Part shown: positions 26,863 through 35,709 of the stretch, piece by piece
Layout: the number at the start of each line of letters is the position of its first letter
Numbering within the stretch: position 1 is the stretch's first letter
NCBI GenBank assembly: GCA_965234325.1
Contig: OZ248419.1
Location: 1-64,000 of the forward strand
Reading direction: 5' to 3'
DNA length: 64,000 nucleotides
DNA from: Limnohabitans kasalickyi
GTDB lineage: Bacteria; Pseudomonadota; Gammaproteobacteria; Burkholderiales; Burkholderiaceae_C
Position numbers and translations under genes: made by a program
The notes under the pieces: model-generated
Databases searched by the model: none
Told to the model about the DNA's origin: nothing
Seen by the model: the letters and a program-made list of their open reading frames with translations, nothing else

Positions 26863-27627
26863 ATGAGCACCCCCAAAGGCACCCTCTACTTAGTCCCCAC
26901 CCCGCTGGACTTTGGCTGCGACACCCAAGCCCCCATCACCGATGTTTTGCCACAAGAGACCCTGCGTGTGGCGGCGGGTGTGACCCACTGGATCACCGAG
27001 AACGCCAAAAGCACGCGAGCCTTCTTGAAACGCGTGGACGCCCATGTGCCACTCGCCAAAACCATTCAAGACAACACCATCACGGAACTGCCTCGTGAAG
27101 TCCATAAAAAAGGCGACCACACGGGTGACTTTGATGCCAAGCCTTTGCTCAAAGCGGCGCTGGCGGGTAACGATGTGGGTTTGGTCAGCGAAGCAGGCAT
27201 GCCTGCAGTGGCAGACCCTGGCTCTTCGGTGGTGCGCGCCGCACATGCGCTTGGCTTACGGGTGGTGCCCTTGGTGGGGCCCGTTTCTCTGCTGCTGGCT
27301 TTGGCCGCCAGTGGTTTGAATGGGCAAAATTTTGCATTTGTCGGCTACTTGCCACAAGACGCCGCAGCCCGCACGCAACGCATGCGTGAGTTAGAAAACT
27401 TGGCTCAAAAAACAGGCCAAACCCAACTCTTTATCGAAACGCCCTACCGCAACCAAGCGCTTTGGGAAGCTTTGGTCAACGGTCTGCAAGGCCACACGCG
27501 CTTGGCCCGCGTCAGCGGCCTGACATTGCCCAGCATGCAGGTGCACAGCCAAACCGTTCAGGCTTGGCGCAGTGCGGGGAAAACACAGATTTCTGGTGAG
27601 CCAACCGTGTTTTTGATCGGCAAATAA
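26863..27627 (+). CDS. RsmI-like SAM-dependent methyltransferase
   Basis: A 254-residue member of the tetrapyrrole/RsmI methylase superfamily. It begins GTLYLVPTPLDFG and has LVSEAGMPAVADPGSSVVR and VPLVGPVSLLLALAASGLNG, the SAM-binding and core motifs, and ETPYRNQALWEAL. RsmI itself methylates C1402 of 16S rRNA; this shorter version lacks the typical RsmI C-terminus and may be the paralogue often found beside maf and sppA in Betaproteobacteria. Substrate unknown. Confidence 0.85.
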   Translation: MSTPKGTLYLVPTPLDFGCDTQAPITDVLPQETLRVAAGVTHWITENAKSTRAFLKRVDAHVPLAKTIQDNTITELPREVHKKGDHTGDFDAKPLLKAALAGNDVGLVSEAGMPAVADPGSSVVRAAHALGLRVVPLVGPVSLLLALAASGLNGQNFAFVGYLPQDAAARTQRMRELENLAQKTGQTQLFIETPYRNQALWEALVNGLQGHTRLARVSGLTLPSMQVHSQTVQAWRSAGKTQISGEPTVFLIGK

Positions 27628-27634
27628 GCGCTTA
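27625..27634. other. Palindrome made of two opposing stop codons
   Basis: TAAGCGCTTA holds the TAA of the plus-strand methylase gene and the TAA of sppA on the minus strand. The convergent genes are separated by only 4 bp, with no separate terminator. Confidence 0.7.
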
Positions 27635-28600
27635 GCGAATGGCCGGTTGACGCTGCAAAGCGTGCACCGCGCCTTCGCCGATGGCAGCGCCAAAACGCTT
27701 GGCCAAACGCTCGGCCACATTGTCGTGGCGGGTGTAGTCAATGATGTCTTCGGCTTTCACCACCTCACGCGCCACGTAATCCAAGTTGCCCAAACCGTCA
27801 GCCAAACCGAGTTCGATGGCTTGCTGGCCGCTCCAGAACAGGCCGCTGAACATCTCGGGCGTTTCTTTCAAACGTTGACCACGACCTTCGCGAACCACTT
27901 GAATGAACTGCTGGTGAATGTGGTCCAACAAAGTTTGGGCGTGTGCGCGTTGGTTTTTGGTTTGAGGGCTGAAGGGGTCCAAGAAGCCTTTGTTCTCACC
28001 CGCGGTCATCAAGCGACGCTCAACGCCGAGCTTGTCCATCAAGCCTGTGAAACCAAAGCCGTCCATCAACACACCAATGCTGCCGACGATGCTGGCCTTG
28101 TCCACGTAAATTTGATCGGCAGCCACCGCAATGTAATAAGCAGCGGATGCGCACGACTCTTCCACCACGGCATAGACCGGCTTCTTGTGCTTCTCTTTCA
28201 AGCGACGAATTTCATCGTTGATGATGCCCGCCTGCACAGGACTACCGCCCGGTGAGTTGATCAACAGCACGACCGCTTGGGAGCCCTCGTCTTCAAACGC
28301 CGCACGCAAAGCCGTGACGACCCAATCCGCGCTGGCATCGGCACCATCGGCAATCTCACCTTTGATGGCCACCACGGCGGTGTGCGCTTGACTGGGGTTG
28401 GTCGCGCCAACGCCTGCGCGTTGGACGCCTGTCCACACCAAAGCAATGGCAAACAGCAACCACGCTAGACGAAAAAAGATGCGCCAGCGTCGGCTCGCAC
28501 GCTGCTCGGCCAAGGTGGCGAAGGCCAAGCGCTCCAAGGTGTCGCGCTCCCACACGGTTTTATGACTCGGGGTTTCAGGGGGCATTGAAGGCTCAGACAT
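27632..28600 (-). CDS. sppA: Signal peptide peptidase, S49 family
   Basis: Membrane-anchored protease that degrades cleaved signal peptides. Residues about 40-60 form a transmembrane helix. The 322-residue, single-domain form has VVLLINSPGGSPVQAG, the catalytic Ser in EESCASAAYYIAVAA, and VGSIGVLMDGFGF. It lies on the same strand as the Rieske gene, 30 bp downstream of it. Confidence 0.95.
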   Translation of the reverse strand: MSEPSMPPETPSHKTVWERDTLERLAFATLAEQRASRRWRIFFRLAWLLFAIALVWTGVQRAGVGATNPSQAHTAVVAIKGEIADGADASADWVVTALRAAFEDEGSQAVVLLINSPGGSPVQAGIINDEIRRLKEKHKKPVYAVVEESCASAAYYIAVAADQIYVDKASIVGSIGVLMDGFGFTGLMDKLGVERRLMTAGENKGFLDPFSPQTKNQRAHAQTLLDHIHQQFIQVVREGRGQRLKETPEMFSGLFWSGQQAIELGLADGLGNLDYVAREVVKAEDIIDYTRHDNVAERLAKRFGAAIGEGAVHALQRQPAIR

Positions 28601-28630
28601 GGCGGACTCTTAAAAAATAAAACCAAAAAA

Positions 28631-29014
28631 TCAATCGAGAAACTCAAAGGGTTTCAAGTTGTAGGCAGTATGCCAGTGCACCACACCATTGGCTTCCGAC
28701 AGGTTTATCTTGACCAAGCCACCGCGGCATGGACCACCGGCACATTCGCCTGTGTCAGGCGCATACGCAGCGCCGTGGGTGGCACACAGCAGCCAACGGC
28801 CGCTGCCATCAAAGAACTGGTCGGGCTGGAAATCCATTTCCATCGCCACATGGGTACAACGGTTGAGGTAAGCCTGCGGCTGGCCTTCAAAACGAATGGC
28901 AAACGCGCGGCAGGTTTGACCGGCATACACCACATCAAAGGGCACAGCTCGGCCGCCTTCTGCCAAATCGGCGCTGTTGCACAGAGGCATCGTTTGGGAA
29001 GCAATATCAGTCAT
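28631..29014 (-). CDS. Rieske [2Fe-2S] domain protein
   Basis: A 127-residue single-domain Rieske protein. Cluster ligands are seen in RCTHVAME and LLCATHGAAY (CxH and CxxH). It lacks a signal peptide and a partner oxygenase nearby, so it is probably a cytosolic ferredoxin-like electron carrier. The start MTDIASQTMPLCN at 29014 has the right position after the gph-like stop (5 bp), so the upstream extension is rejected. It is between sppA and the HAD gene on the same strand. Confidence 0.9.
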   Translation of the reverse strand: MTDIASQTMPLCNSADLAEGGRAVPFDVVYAGQTCRAFAIRFEGQPQAYLNRCTHVAMEMDFQPDQFFDGSGRWLLCATHGAAYAPDTGECAGGPCRGGLVKINLSEANGVVHWHTAYNLKPFEFLD

Positions 29015-29019
29015 GGCTG

Positions 29020-29679
29020 TCACGCATTCGCCAACAACCAATCGTGCAACTCCTTCACAGAGTGCGCGGTGAAGCGGGGATTCAGCGGTTCAAACTGGCC
29101 ATGGTCGTGCGCGCCGTAGCTCACGCCCACACTGGCGCAGCCGGCGTTCACCGCCATTTGCAAATCGTGCGTGGTGTCGCCAATCATCAAAGTGCGTTCT
29201 GGGTCAACGCCGAATTCACGCATTAACTCGTGCAGCATGCGCGGGTGAGGTTTGCCTGCGGTCTCATCCGCCGTGCGCGAACCATCGAACACGCCTTTGA
29301 GCTCGGAGGTGTGCAGCGCCTCATCCAAGCCACGGCGACTTTTGCCCGTGGCCACCGTCAACCAATGGTGACGCTCACGCAAAGCGGCCAACATGGGCAG
29401 CACGCCGTCGAACAAGCTGATGTCGTCCACATGCTGCATGTAGTGAAAGCGGTAACGCTCGCCCAGCAAAGCGTACTTGTCTTGCGGCACATCGGGCGCG
29501 GCATGGGCCAAGGCCTGCATGAGCGCCATGCCAATCACATAGGACGCCGCTTCTTGGGTGGGCTTGGCGCCCCCGACATCGACCACCGCAGACTGGATGC
29601 AGCGGGTGATGATTTGGGTGGAATCGAACAGCGTGCCATCCCAATCGAAGGCAATCAAATCAAATTGGCGTGGGCGCAT
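29020..29679 (-). CDS. gph: HAD-family phosphatase, Gph/phosphoglycolate phosphatase-like
   Basis: A 219-residue HAD hydrolase. Motif I is FDWDGTLFDST with the nucleophile Asp, motif II lies in VATGKSRRGL, and motif IV is MIGDTTHDLQMA. It resembles phosphoglycolate phosphatase, but the substrate cannot be confirmed by sequence alone. It starts 3 bp after the rluC stop on the same strand and probably forms one operon with rluC and the Rieske gene. Confidence 0.88.
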   Translation of the reverse strand: MRPRQFDLIAFDWDGTLFDSTQIITRCIQSAVVDVGGAKPTQEAASYVIGMALMQALAHAAPDVPQDKYALLGERYRFHYMQHVDDISLFDGVLPMLAALRERHHWLTVATGKSRRGLDEALHTSELKGVFDGSRTADETAGKPHPRMLHELMREFGVDPERTLMIGDTTHDLQMAVNAGCASVGVSYGAHDHGQFEPLNPRFTAHSVKELHDWLLANA

Positions 29680-29682
29680 GGC

Positions 29683-30696
29683 TTAAACGTCGAGGTGGGG
29701 TTGGATGATGGGCGGCTGCACCGAGTCGACAAAACTCTTCAACTCAGGCGGCAACGGGGCTTGCAAACTGACCAACCGCCCCGTTTGTGGGTGTTGGAAC
29801 TTCAGCTGCCACGCATGCAAAAACATGCGCTTGAGGCCCATTTTTTGCAATTGCTTGTTTTTCTCGAACTCACCGTATTTGTCGTCGCCCGCAATCGGAT
29901 GGCCTTGGCTGGCCAAATGCACGCGAATTTGATGGGTGCGACCTGTTTTGATGGTCACCTCCAACAAGGTGAACGGCCCAATCGTGCGCGCAACCCGCAC
30001 CAAGGTGATGGACCGCATGCCATTGGGGTCGTCTTTGCCCACCACTTTGACGCGACGTTCGCCCTCGCCCACACCGGTGTCGACGGTGTATTTCATCAAC
30101 GGCAGGTCAATCACCTTCTTGTTGGACGGCCACAGCCCCAACACCAAAGCCATGTAGGTTTTGCCGGTTTCCCGGTCCCGAAACTGGTCTTGCAGATGTT
30201 TCAGCGCGCTGCGCTTCTTGGCGACCAACAAAACGCCTGAGGTTTCGCGGTCTAAGCGGTGCACCAGTTCCAAGTTGGTAGACGCAGGCCGGGCGCGGCG
30301 CAATTGCTCAATCACGCCAAAGCTGACGCCACTGCCGCCGTGAACGGCCACGCCGGCGGGTTTGTCGATGGCCATCATGGCCTCGTCTTCCATCAGCACG
30401 GGGAATTCACGGGCCGGTGCGGGCGCATCGGCCTTGGCCTGCACTTGGGCCGAAACGCGCACGGGTGGCAAACGCACCAAGTCGCCCGCCTCCACCCGCT
30501 GATCGGCCGAGGCTCGACCCTTGTTCACCCGCACTTCGCCGGAGCGGATAATGCGGTAGACGTGGGTCTTGGGCACACCTTTGAGGTGGCGCATGAGGAA
30601 ATTGTCCAAACGCTGACCCGCCGAGTCTTCGTCGACGGTCAGGGTTTGTACGGAGGGGGTTGGGGTTGGGGCTGAAGCCCCTATAATGTGATTCAC
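29683..30696 (-). CDS. rluC: 23S rRNA pseudouridine synthase, RluC/RluD type
   Basis: Makes pseudouridines in 23S rRNA. An S4 RNA-binding domain at about 30-95 (AGQRLDNFLMRHLKG, VRVNKG) precedes the catalytic domain with HRLDRETSGVLLVAK. The start is GTG 30696. Gene neighbours (divergent rne, downstream gph-like gene) match the RluC position in Betaproteobacteria. RluC normally modifies 955, 2504 and 2580; this is from the family, not seen here. Confidence 0.94.
   Translation of the reverse strand: MNHIIGASAPTPTPSVQTLTVDEDSAGQRLDNFLMRHLKGVPKTHVYRIIRSGEVRVNKGRASADQRVEAGDLVRLPPVRVSAQVQAKADAPAPAREFPVLMEDEAMMAIDKPAGVAVHGGSGVSFGVIEQLRRARPASTNLELVHRLDRETSGVLLVAKKRSALKHLQDQFRDRETGKTYMALVLGLWPSNKKVIDLPLMKYTVDTGVGEGERRVKVVGKDDPNGMRSITLVRVARTIGPFTLLEVTIKTGRTHQIRVHLASQGHPIAGDDKYGEFEKNKQLQKMGLKRMFLHAWQLKFQHPQTGRLVSLQAPLPPELKSFVDSVQPPIIQPHLDV
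30660..30687 (+). promoter_or_regulatory. Candidate sigma-70 promoter of rne
   Basis: TATAAT at 30682-30687 follows a weak TTGGGG at 30660-30665 with 16 bp between them. An inverted repeat GGGGCT/AGCCCC (30668-30681) fills the spacer. It drives away from rluC toward rne. Confidence 0.6.
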
Positions 30697-31259
30697 CAGC
30701 GTTTTGCTCTAAGTCCTTGATTTAACACAGATTAGATCATGGACTGACGAACGCGGTAAGGTCGATGCCCCTTTTGTGCCCGCGACGCAGACCCAGTACC
30801 CAAGAGACTGAGTGGCCAGCGCCCCAAAAGATGAGCCGACGCTCAGAAAACACCGAAATGGAATACCCCAAGTTGTGGCGGCTCTTTTTGAAAAGCCTTC
30901 ACAACGGATCACTGCAAGAAGCAAAAACGATGGTTGTGGCAATTTATATGTTGATGGAACTCTGCACAGCGTGGCTTTTGCCACCATCTGTGTGCAGCGT
31001 TGCGCGTCGCATCTTTGCCAGCTGGACCAGCCCTGTCTCCCCTGCACCGGCTCATCAGGCCACGCACTCGACAACAGGACAACCGCGACTTCTTGCCCTT
31101 ATCCACGCGCCCAACCACCGTCCCCTGCGCTGATCTCACAATTTTGATGAGTGCAGCGGCGACGGTCTCAGCGGCAATTCCCTTCGTTTTCTGACGTTCG
31201 TTCCGGCATCGTTGGCCCGTCATGGGCCTGTGAAGATTTAGAACGTGAAGGACTGCATC
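30694..31259 (+). promoter_or_regulatory. Long 5' leader of rne
   Basis: About 565 bp separates the promoter from the rne ATG. Small open frames here are not supported as genes. In E. coli the long rne leader binds RNase E and lets the enzyme reduce its own mRNA; a similar role is likely here but unproved. Confidence 0.6.
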
Positions 31260-34200
31260 ATGAAACGGATGCTTATCAATGCCACCCAGTCGGAAGAACG
31301 CCGCCTGGCCATCGTCGACGGTCAAAAACTGCTCGACTACGAAATCGAAATTGAAGGCCGCGAACAGCGCAAAGGCAACATTTACAAAGCCGTTGTGACC
31401 CGTGTCGAGCCCTCGCTCGAAGCCTGCTTTGTGGACTACGGCGAAGACCGCCACGGTTTCTTGCCGTTCAAAGAAATCTCCAAACAGTACTTCGCCCAAG
31501 GCGTGTCGGTGAGCCAAGCGCGCATCCAAGACGTGATCCGTGAAGGCCAAGAACTGTTGGTCCAAGTGGAAAAAGAAGAACGTGGCAACAAGGGCGCAGC
31601 CCTGACCACGTTCGTCAGCTTGGCCGGTCGCTACGTGGTGCTCATGCCCAACAACCCTCGCGGTGGCGGCGTCAGCCGTCGCATCGAGGGCGACGACCGC
31701 GCAGAACTCAAAGAAGCCATGGACCAGTTGGAATACCCCAACGGCATGTCCATCATTGCCCGCACCGCAGGCATTGGCCGCAGCGCGCCTGAGCTCCAGT
31801 GGGACTTGAACTACTTGCTCAAGTTATGGTCCGCCATCGACGGCGCCAAAGGTGCCAAGGGTGCATTCTTGATTTACCAAGAATCGAGCTTGGTGATCCG
31901 CGCCATCCGCGATTACTTCAACCACGACATCGGCGACATCTTGATCGACACCGATGACATTTACGACCAAGCGCAGCAGTTCATGGCCCACGTCATGCCC
32001 GAGCATGCCGCCCGCGTGAAGCGCTACACAGACGAAACACCGCTGTTCAGCCGCTTCCAAATCGAACACCAAATCGAATCAGCCTACGCCCGCACCGTCA
32101 ACCTGCCCTCGGGCGGCGCGATTGTGATTGACCACACCGAAGCTCTGGTGTCGGTGGACGTTAACTCGGCCCGCGCCATCAAAGGCGGCGACATTGAAGA
32201 GACCGCCACCCGCACCAACCTAGAAGCCGCCGACGAAGTGGCCCGCCAAATGCGCTTGCGCGATTTGGGCGGCCTGATCGTCATTGACTTCATTGACATG
32301 GACGAAAGCCGCAACCGCCGTGACGTGGAAAACCGCTTGCGCGATGCCCTGCGTCAAGACCGCGCCCGCGTGCAGTTCGGCACCATCAGCAAATTCGGCT
32401 TGATGGAAATGAGCCGTCAACGCCTGCGCCCTGCGCTGAGCGAAGGTGCTTCCATTCCTTGCCCACGTTGCGGCGGCTCTGGCCACGTGCGTGACACCGA
32501 GAGCTCGGCACTGCAAATTTTGCGCATCATCCAAGAAGAGGCGATGAAGGACAACACGGCGGCCGTGTATGCCCAAGTGCCGGTGGAAGTGGCCTCGTTC
32601 TTGTTGAACGAAAAGCGCACCGAGATCGCCAAGATCGAAATTCAGCAGCGCCTGAACGTGCTGTTGGTGCCCAACAAGTCGCTCGAAACCCCCAACTACA
32701 AGTTGGAGCGCTTGAAGCACGACGACCCACGTTTGGACCGCATCGAGCCGAGCTACAAGATGGTCGAAATGGTGGAAGACCCCACCGCTGTGACCCGCCG
32801 TTCGCAAGAACCCACCAACAAGCAAACGCCCATCATCAAAGGCGTCTTGCCTGATGCGCCGGCGCCTGTGCACTTGCCTAAGCCCGTGGCTGCGCCTAAG
32901 GCTGCTGCACCTGCAGCAGCCCCTGTCGTCGCCAAAGCAGTCGCACCTGTGGCTGCCCCCGCTGCACCAAGCCAAGGCTTGTTCGGCTGGATCAAAGGTT
33001 TGTTCGGTGGCAGCAAGCCTGCGGCGGTTCAACCCGCGGTAGAAGAGAAACAACCCAGCGAACGCAAAGAAGAGCGTCGCGACGGTCGCGGTGCATCGGC
33101 ACGCGGTGGCCGTGGTGGACGTGGTGGACGTAACGGCGAACGTGGTGGTGAACGTGCAGAGCGTGGCACCGAGCAACGCGGCGAAGGCCGTCCAGAGCGC
33201 GGCGGTGATCGCCCTGAACGTGCCGAGCGTCCAGAGCGCGGTGAACGCAACGTCGAGAACCGCGGTGAACGCGGCGAAGGCGGTCGCAACGAACCCCGTG
33301 GCGAAGGCCGTGGTCCACGCCAAGACCGCAACCGTGGCGGCAACCGTCAAGCCGGTGAAGGGCAAAACGGCCGCGCCCCTGAAGGCCAAGCCGTTTTAGA
33401 CAACGCCAGCCCAGAAGCGCAAGCCGAAGCCCGCAGCAAAGCCCGCAACGAGCGCATGGCGCGTGAAGAGCGCGGTGAGCAACGTGCTGACACACGCGGT
33501 GAACCACGCAGCGAAGAAGCCCGCACGGACGAGAACGGTGAAACCCGCAACGACGCACCGCGCGGTGAAGGTCGCTCTGAAGGTCGCCGCGAACGCGCTC
33601 TCCGTGGCGAGGGCCGTGGTGAAGGTCGCCGTGAACGCGCCCCTCGCCAAGACGACGCAGCGCAAACAGAAGGCTTGCCACTCGACGTGAATGCTGCTGC
33701 CCAAGACGGCCAAGCACCGCAAACCGACGAGAACGGTGGCGAGCGTCGTGAACGCCGTTCACGCGACCGCTACGGCCGTGACCGCCGCGAACGCGGTGGC
33801 GAGCGCACCGACCGTGGTCCACGCGAAGAAGGTGATGCGCAATCGTCACAACAGGCACCAGCCAATGCTGACGAAAGCACCCACGAAGCGCCCGCTGAAC
33901 GTGAGCAAGACGAGCGTCGCGACCCCCAAGTTCGCCACGAGCAAGAGCCTCGCGAACAACGTGCACCCCGCGAAGCGCGTGCCCCGCGTGAAGAGCGTGC
34001 ACCTCGTGAAGAGCGCGCTCCTCGCCGTGAAGCACCTCAGGCATCGCCTGCAGCAGCTGTTGCACAAGGTGCACCAGCAGCCGTCAGCGGCATGCCCAAG
34101 GTGCAAGCGTTTGCTTTGTCTTTGCCTGAGTTGCACGCCATTGCCCAAGGCAGCGGTTTGGAATGGGTGAATTCAGACGCAGACCGCGTCGCATCCGTTC

Positions 34201-34313
34201 AAGCCGCCATTGCAGCAGAGCCTAAACCCGTGCATGTGCCACGCGAGCGCCCACCCGTCGTGGTGTTGGACGAAGGTCCTCTGGTGCTGGTTGAGACCCG
34301 CAAGGACCTGTAA
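31260..34313 (+). CDS. rne: Ribonuclease E
   Basis: Main endonuclease of mRNA decay and rRNA processing. Starting MKRMLINATQSEERRLAIVDG, the 1017 residues have an S1 RNA-binding domain (about 35-120), the catalytic domain with VSVDVNSARAIKGGD and GLIVIDFIDMD (metal-binding Asp residues), and the Zn-link CPRCGGSGHV. The last 500 residues are a disordered Arg/Gly/Glu-rich scaffold with many RxER, GEGR and PREE runs. A good AAGGA site precedes ATG 31260; an in-frame GTG at 31245 would overlap that site and is rejected. Confidence 0.97.
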   Translation: MKRMLINATQSEERRLAIVDGQKLLDYEIEIEGREQRKGNIYKAVVTRVEPSLEACFVDYGEDRHGFLPFKEISKQYFAQGVSVSQARIQDVIREGQELLVQVEKEERGNKGAALTTFVSLAGRYVVLMPNNPRGGGVSRRIEGDDRAELKEAMDQLEYPNGMSIIARTAGIGRSAPELQWDLNYLLKLWSAIDGAKGAKGAFLIYQESSLVIRAIRDYFNHDIGDILIDTDDIYDQAQQFMAHVMPEHAARVKRYTDETPLFSRFQIEHQIESAYARTVNLPSGGAIVIDHTEALVSVDVNSARAIKGGDIEETATRTNLEAADEVARQMRLRDLGGLIVIDFIDMDESRNRRDVENRLRDALRQDRARVQFGTISKFGLMEMSRQRLRPALSEGASIPCPRCGGSGHVRDTESSALQILRIIQEEAMKDNTAAVYAQVPVEVASFLLNEKRTEIAKIEIQQRLNVLLVPNKSLETPNYKLERLKHDDPRLDRIEPSYKMVEMVEDPTAVTRRSQEPTNKQTPIIKGVLPDAPAPVHLPKPVAAPKAAAPAAAPVVAKAVAPVAAPAAPSQGLFGWIKGLFGGSKPAAVQPAVEEKQPSERKEERRDGRGASARGGRGGRGGRNGERGGERAERGTEQRGEGRPERGGDRPERAERPERGERNVENRGERGEGGRNEPRGEGRGPRQDRNRGGNRQAGEGQNGRAPEGQAVLDNASPEAQAEARSKARNERMAREERGEQRADTRGEPRSEEARTDENGETRNDAPRGEGRSEGRRERALRGEGRGEGRRERAPRQDDAAQTEGLPLDVNAAAQDGQAPQTDENGGERRERRSRDRYGRDRRERGGERTDRGPREEGDAQSSQQAPANADESTHEAPAEREQDERRDPQVRHEQEPREQRAPREARAPREERAPREERAPRREAPQASPAAAVAQGAPAAVSGMPKVQAFALSLPELHAIAQGSGLEWVNSDADRVASVQAAIAAEPKPVHVPRERPPVVVLDEGPLVLVETRKDL

Positions 34314-34320
34314 ACCACCT

Positions 34321-34336
34321 CACCCCGAAAGGGGTG
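34321..34336. other. GAAA-tetraloop hairpin after rne
   Basis: CACCCC-GAAA-GGGGTG is a perfect 6-bp hairpin with a GNRA loop, just after the rne stop. It may stabilise the transcript end ahead of the terminator. Confidence 0.6.
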
Positions 34337-34351
34337 ATGGAAGCCCTAAAG

Positions 34352-34386
34352 AAAACGGCCTAGAGATCACTCTCTAGGCCGTTTTT
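34352..34386. terminator. Bidirectional terminator between rne and hemY
   Basis: A 15-bp stem (AAAACGGCCTAGAGA/TCTCTAGGCCGTTTT) around TCAC, with A and T runs on either side, separates the converging rne and hemY genes. Confidence 0.92.
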
Positions 34387-34406
34387 GTTTGGCATCAAGA
34401 ATCAGG

Positions 34407-35708
34407 TCAAACCAAAGCCACTTCAGCGGCGCGTTTCCAGCACAGCTGGGCACGCGCCGTTTCTTCTTTGTGCTCAGCCAACAGAGCCAAGGTGCGCCAA
34501 GCTTGACGCTGCATTTCAGGCTCTGACAACTGAGGCGCTGCCTGCTCCAGCATTTGCTGCGCCTTGCCCCACAGCGCGTGGTGCCAGCACACCATACCCG
34601 CCAAATACGACAGCTCCATCCAACGCGGATAAGTTTGACGTGCCCGCTCAATGCTAGCCAGCCACTCCGCATCCGCAGGCTGCGCCACCAACGCACGCGC
34701 CAGCATGTGCGTCACGCGCAAACGCATGTCTGGCGCGCAACTGTCGGGCTGTTGCACCATGCGGTTCCACAGCGGGGTCAACCAAGGCATCACCAATCGG
34801 GCGTCACCACTGAGCTGCAACATGCGCTCTGCCGCGTGCAGCACCACCTCGGGCAAATCGCGCTCTTGACGCTCCAGCCCTTCCCAAGCACGTTGTAATT
34901 GGGCGCTGTCGTGCGCATTGTTCAGGCTGGCCACGGCCAGCTCGCGTAACAAACTGTGCGCAGCAACGCCGGTGAAAGCGCCGTGTTTGGACAGCAAGCG
35001 TGCCGTGTCCAACGCCTCTTCAAATTTGTGCTCAATGCGCGAGGCCTTGAGGCGCATGCGCAGCGCCAACGTGCGACGCGCCGTGCCCATGCGCAAACCG
35101 TCCAACCAACGCAGCGCTGCAGGCGCATCGCGGTCGCTCAGCGACCAACGGGCTGCGCTGAGTTGCGCCGCCTCCACCACCTCCAACACCGCTTCACTGG
35201 AACTGCCTTGGGCTTCGTCCAACACGGCTTGCAAATGGGTTTCGCGCGCTTCGCGGTCACGCAGAGCTTGCGCACTTTCCGCCGCAATCAGATGCGACAG
35301 CACACGCAACTGCTGCACATGGCGCGGGGCGACATCGTCGGCCGTGCGCGTCTGCGCCAGCAAGCCCTCCAAATGCAGCACTTGCTCAGCAGATTTGACC
35401 GAACGCACATATCGCCCGCTCATCAGCTGTGTCAACCCGTCGAGCAGCATGGCGTGCATGGCGCGCTCTTTTTGCTGCAAGCGCCAGCGTCGCGCTTGGT
35501 GCGGCAGCTCAAACAAAGCTGACAGGGCCCGCAACGCAAAGTGCACCACGGTGAAAAACACCACCAACAACAGCAACACCAAATTCATCGACAGATCGAC
35601 ACGGTACGGCGACCAAAACACGGTCACCGTGCTGCTGTTACCGCCTGCCAACAACGCCGAAGCCACGGCCACCGCGAACAACGCAATCAACCACAAAGCG
35701 GCTCGCAT
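34407..35708 (-). CDS. hemY: HemY-like inner-membrane TPR protein
   Basis: A conserved membrane protein next to haem-synthesis genes in Gram-negative bacteria; its biochemical role is not settled. The 433 residues have two N-terminal transmembrane helices (about 1-24 and 38-65) and a helical periplasmic or cytosolic TPR-like C-terminus, with YLAGMVCWHHALWGKAQQML typical. It starts 1 bp after the hemX stop. It is not the protoporphyrinogen oxidase also called HemY in Bacillus. Confidence 0.9.
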   Translation of the reverse strand: MRAALWLIALFAVAVASALLAGGNSSTVTVFWSPYRVDLSMNLVLLLLVVFFTVVHFALRALSALFELPHQARRWRLQQKERAMHAMLLDGLTQLMSGRYVRSVKSAEQVLHLEGLLAQTRTADDVAPRHVQQLRVLSHLIAAESAQALRDREARETHLQAVLDEAQGSSSEAVLEVVEAAQLSAARWSLSDRDAPAALRWLDGLRMGTARRTLALRMRLKASRIEHKFEEALDTARLLSKHGAFTGVAAHSLLRELAVASLNNAHDSAQLQRAWEGLERQERDLPEVVLHAAERMLQLSGDARLVMPWLTPLWNRMVQQPDSCAPDMRLRVTHMLARALVAQPADAEWLASIERARQTYPRWMELSYLAGMVCWHHALWGKAQQMLEQAAPQLSEPEMQRQAWRTLALLAEHKEETARAQLCWKRAAEVALV

Positions 35709-35709
35709 C

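Noticed and set aside
30765..31147. Small open frames in the rne leader
   Set aside because: They have no ribosome sites or recognisable domains and lie inside the probable regulatory leader.
32220..34074. Long minus-strand open frames over rne
   Set aside because: They lie opposite the repetitive Arg/Gly codons of rne. Their His/Leu/Arg-rich products match no family.
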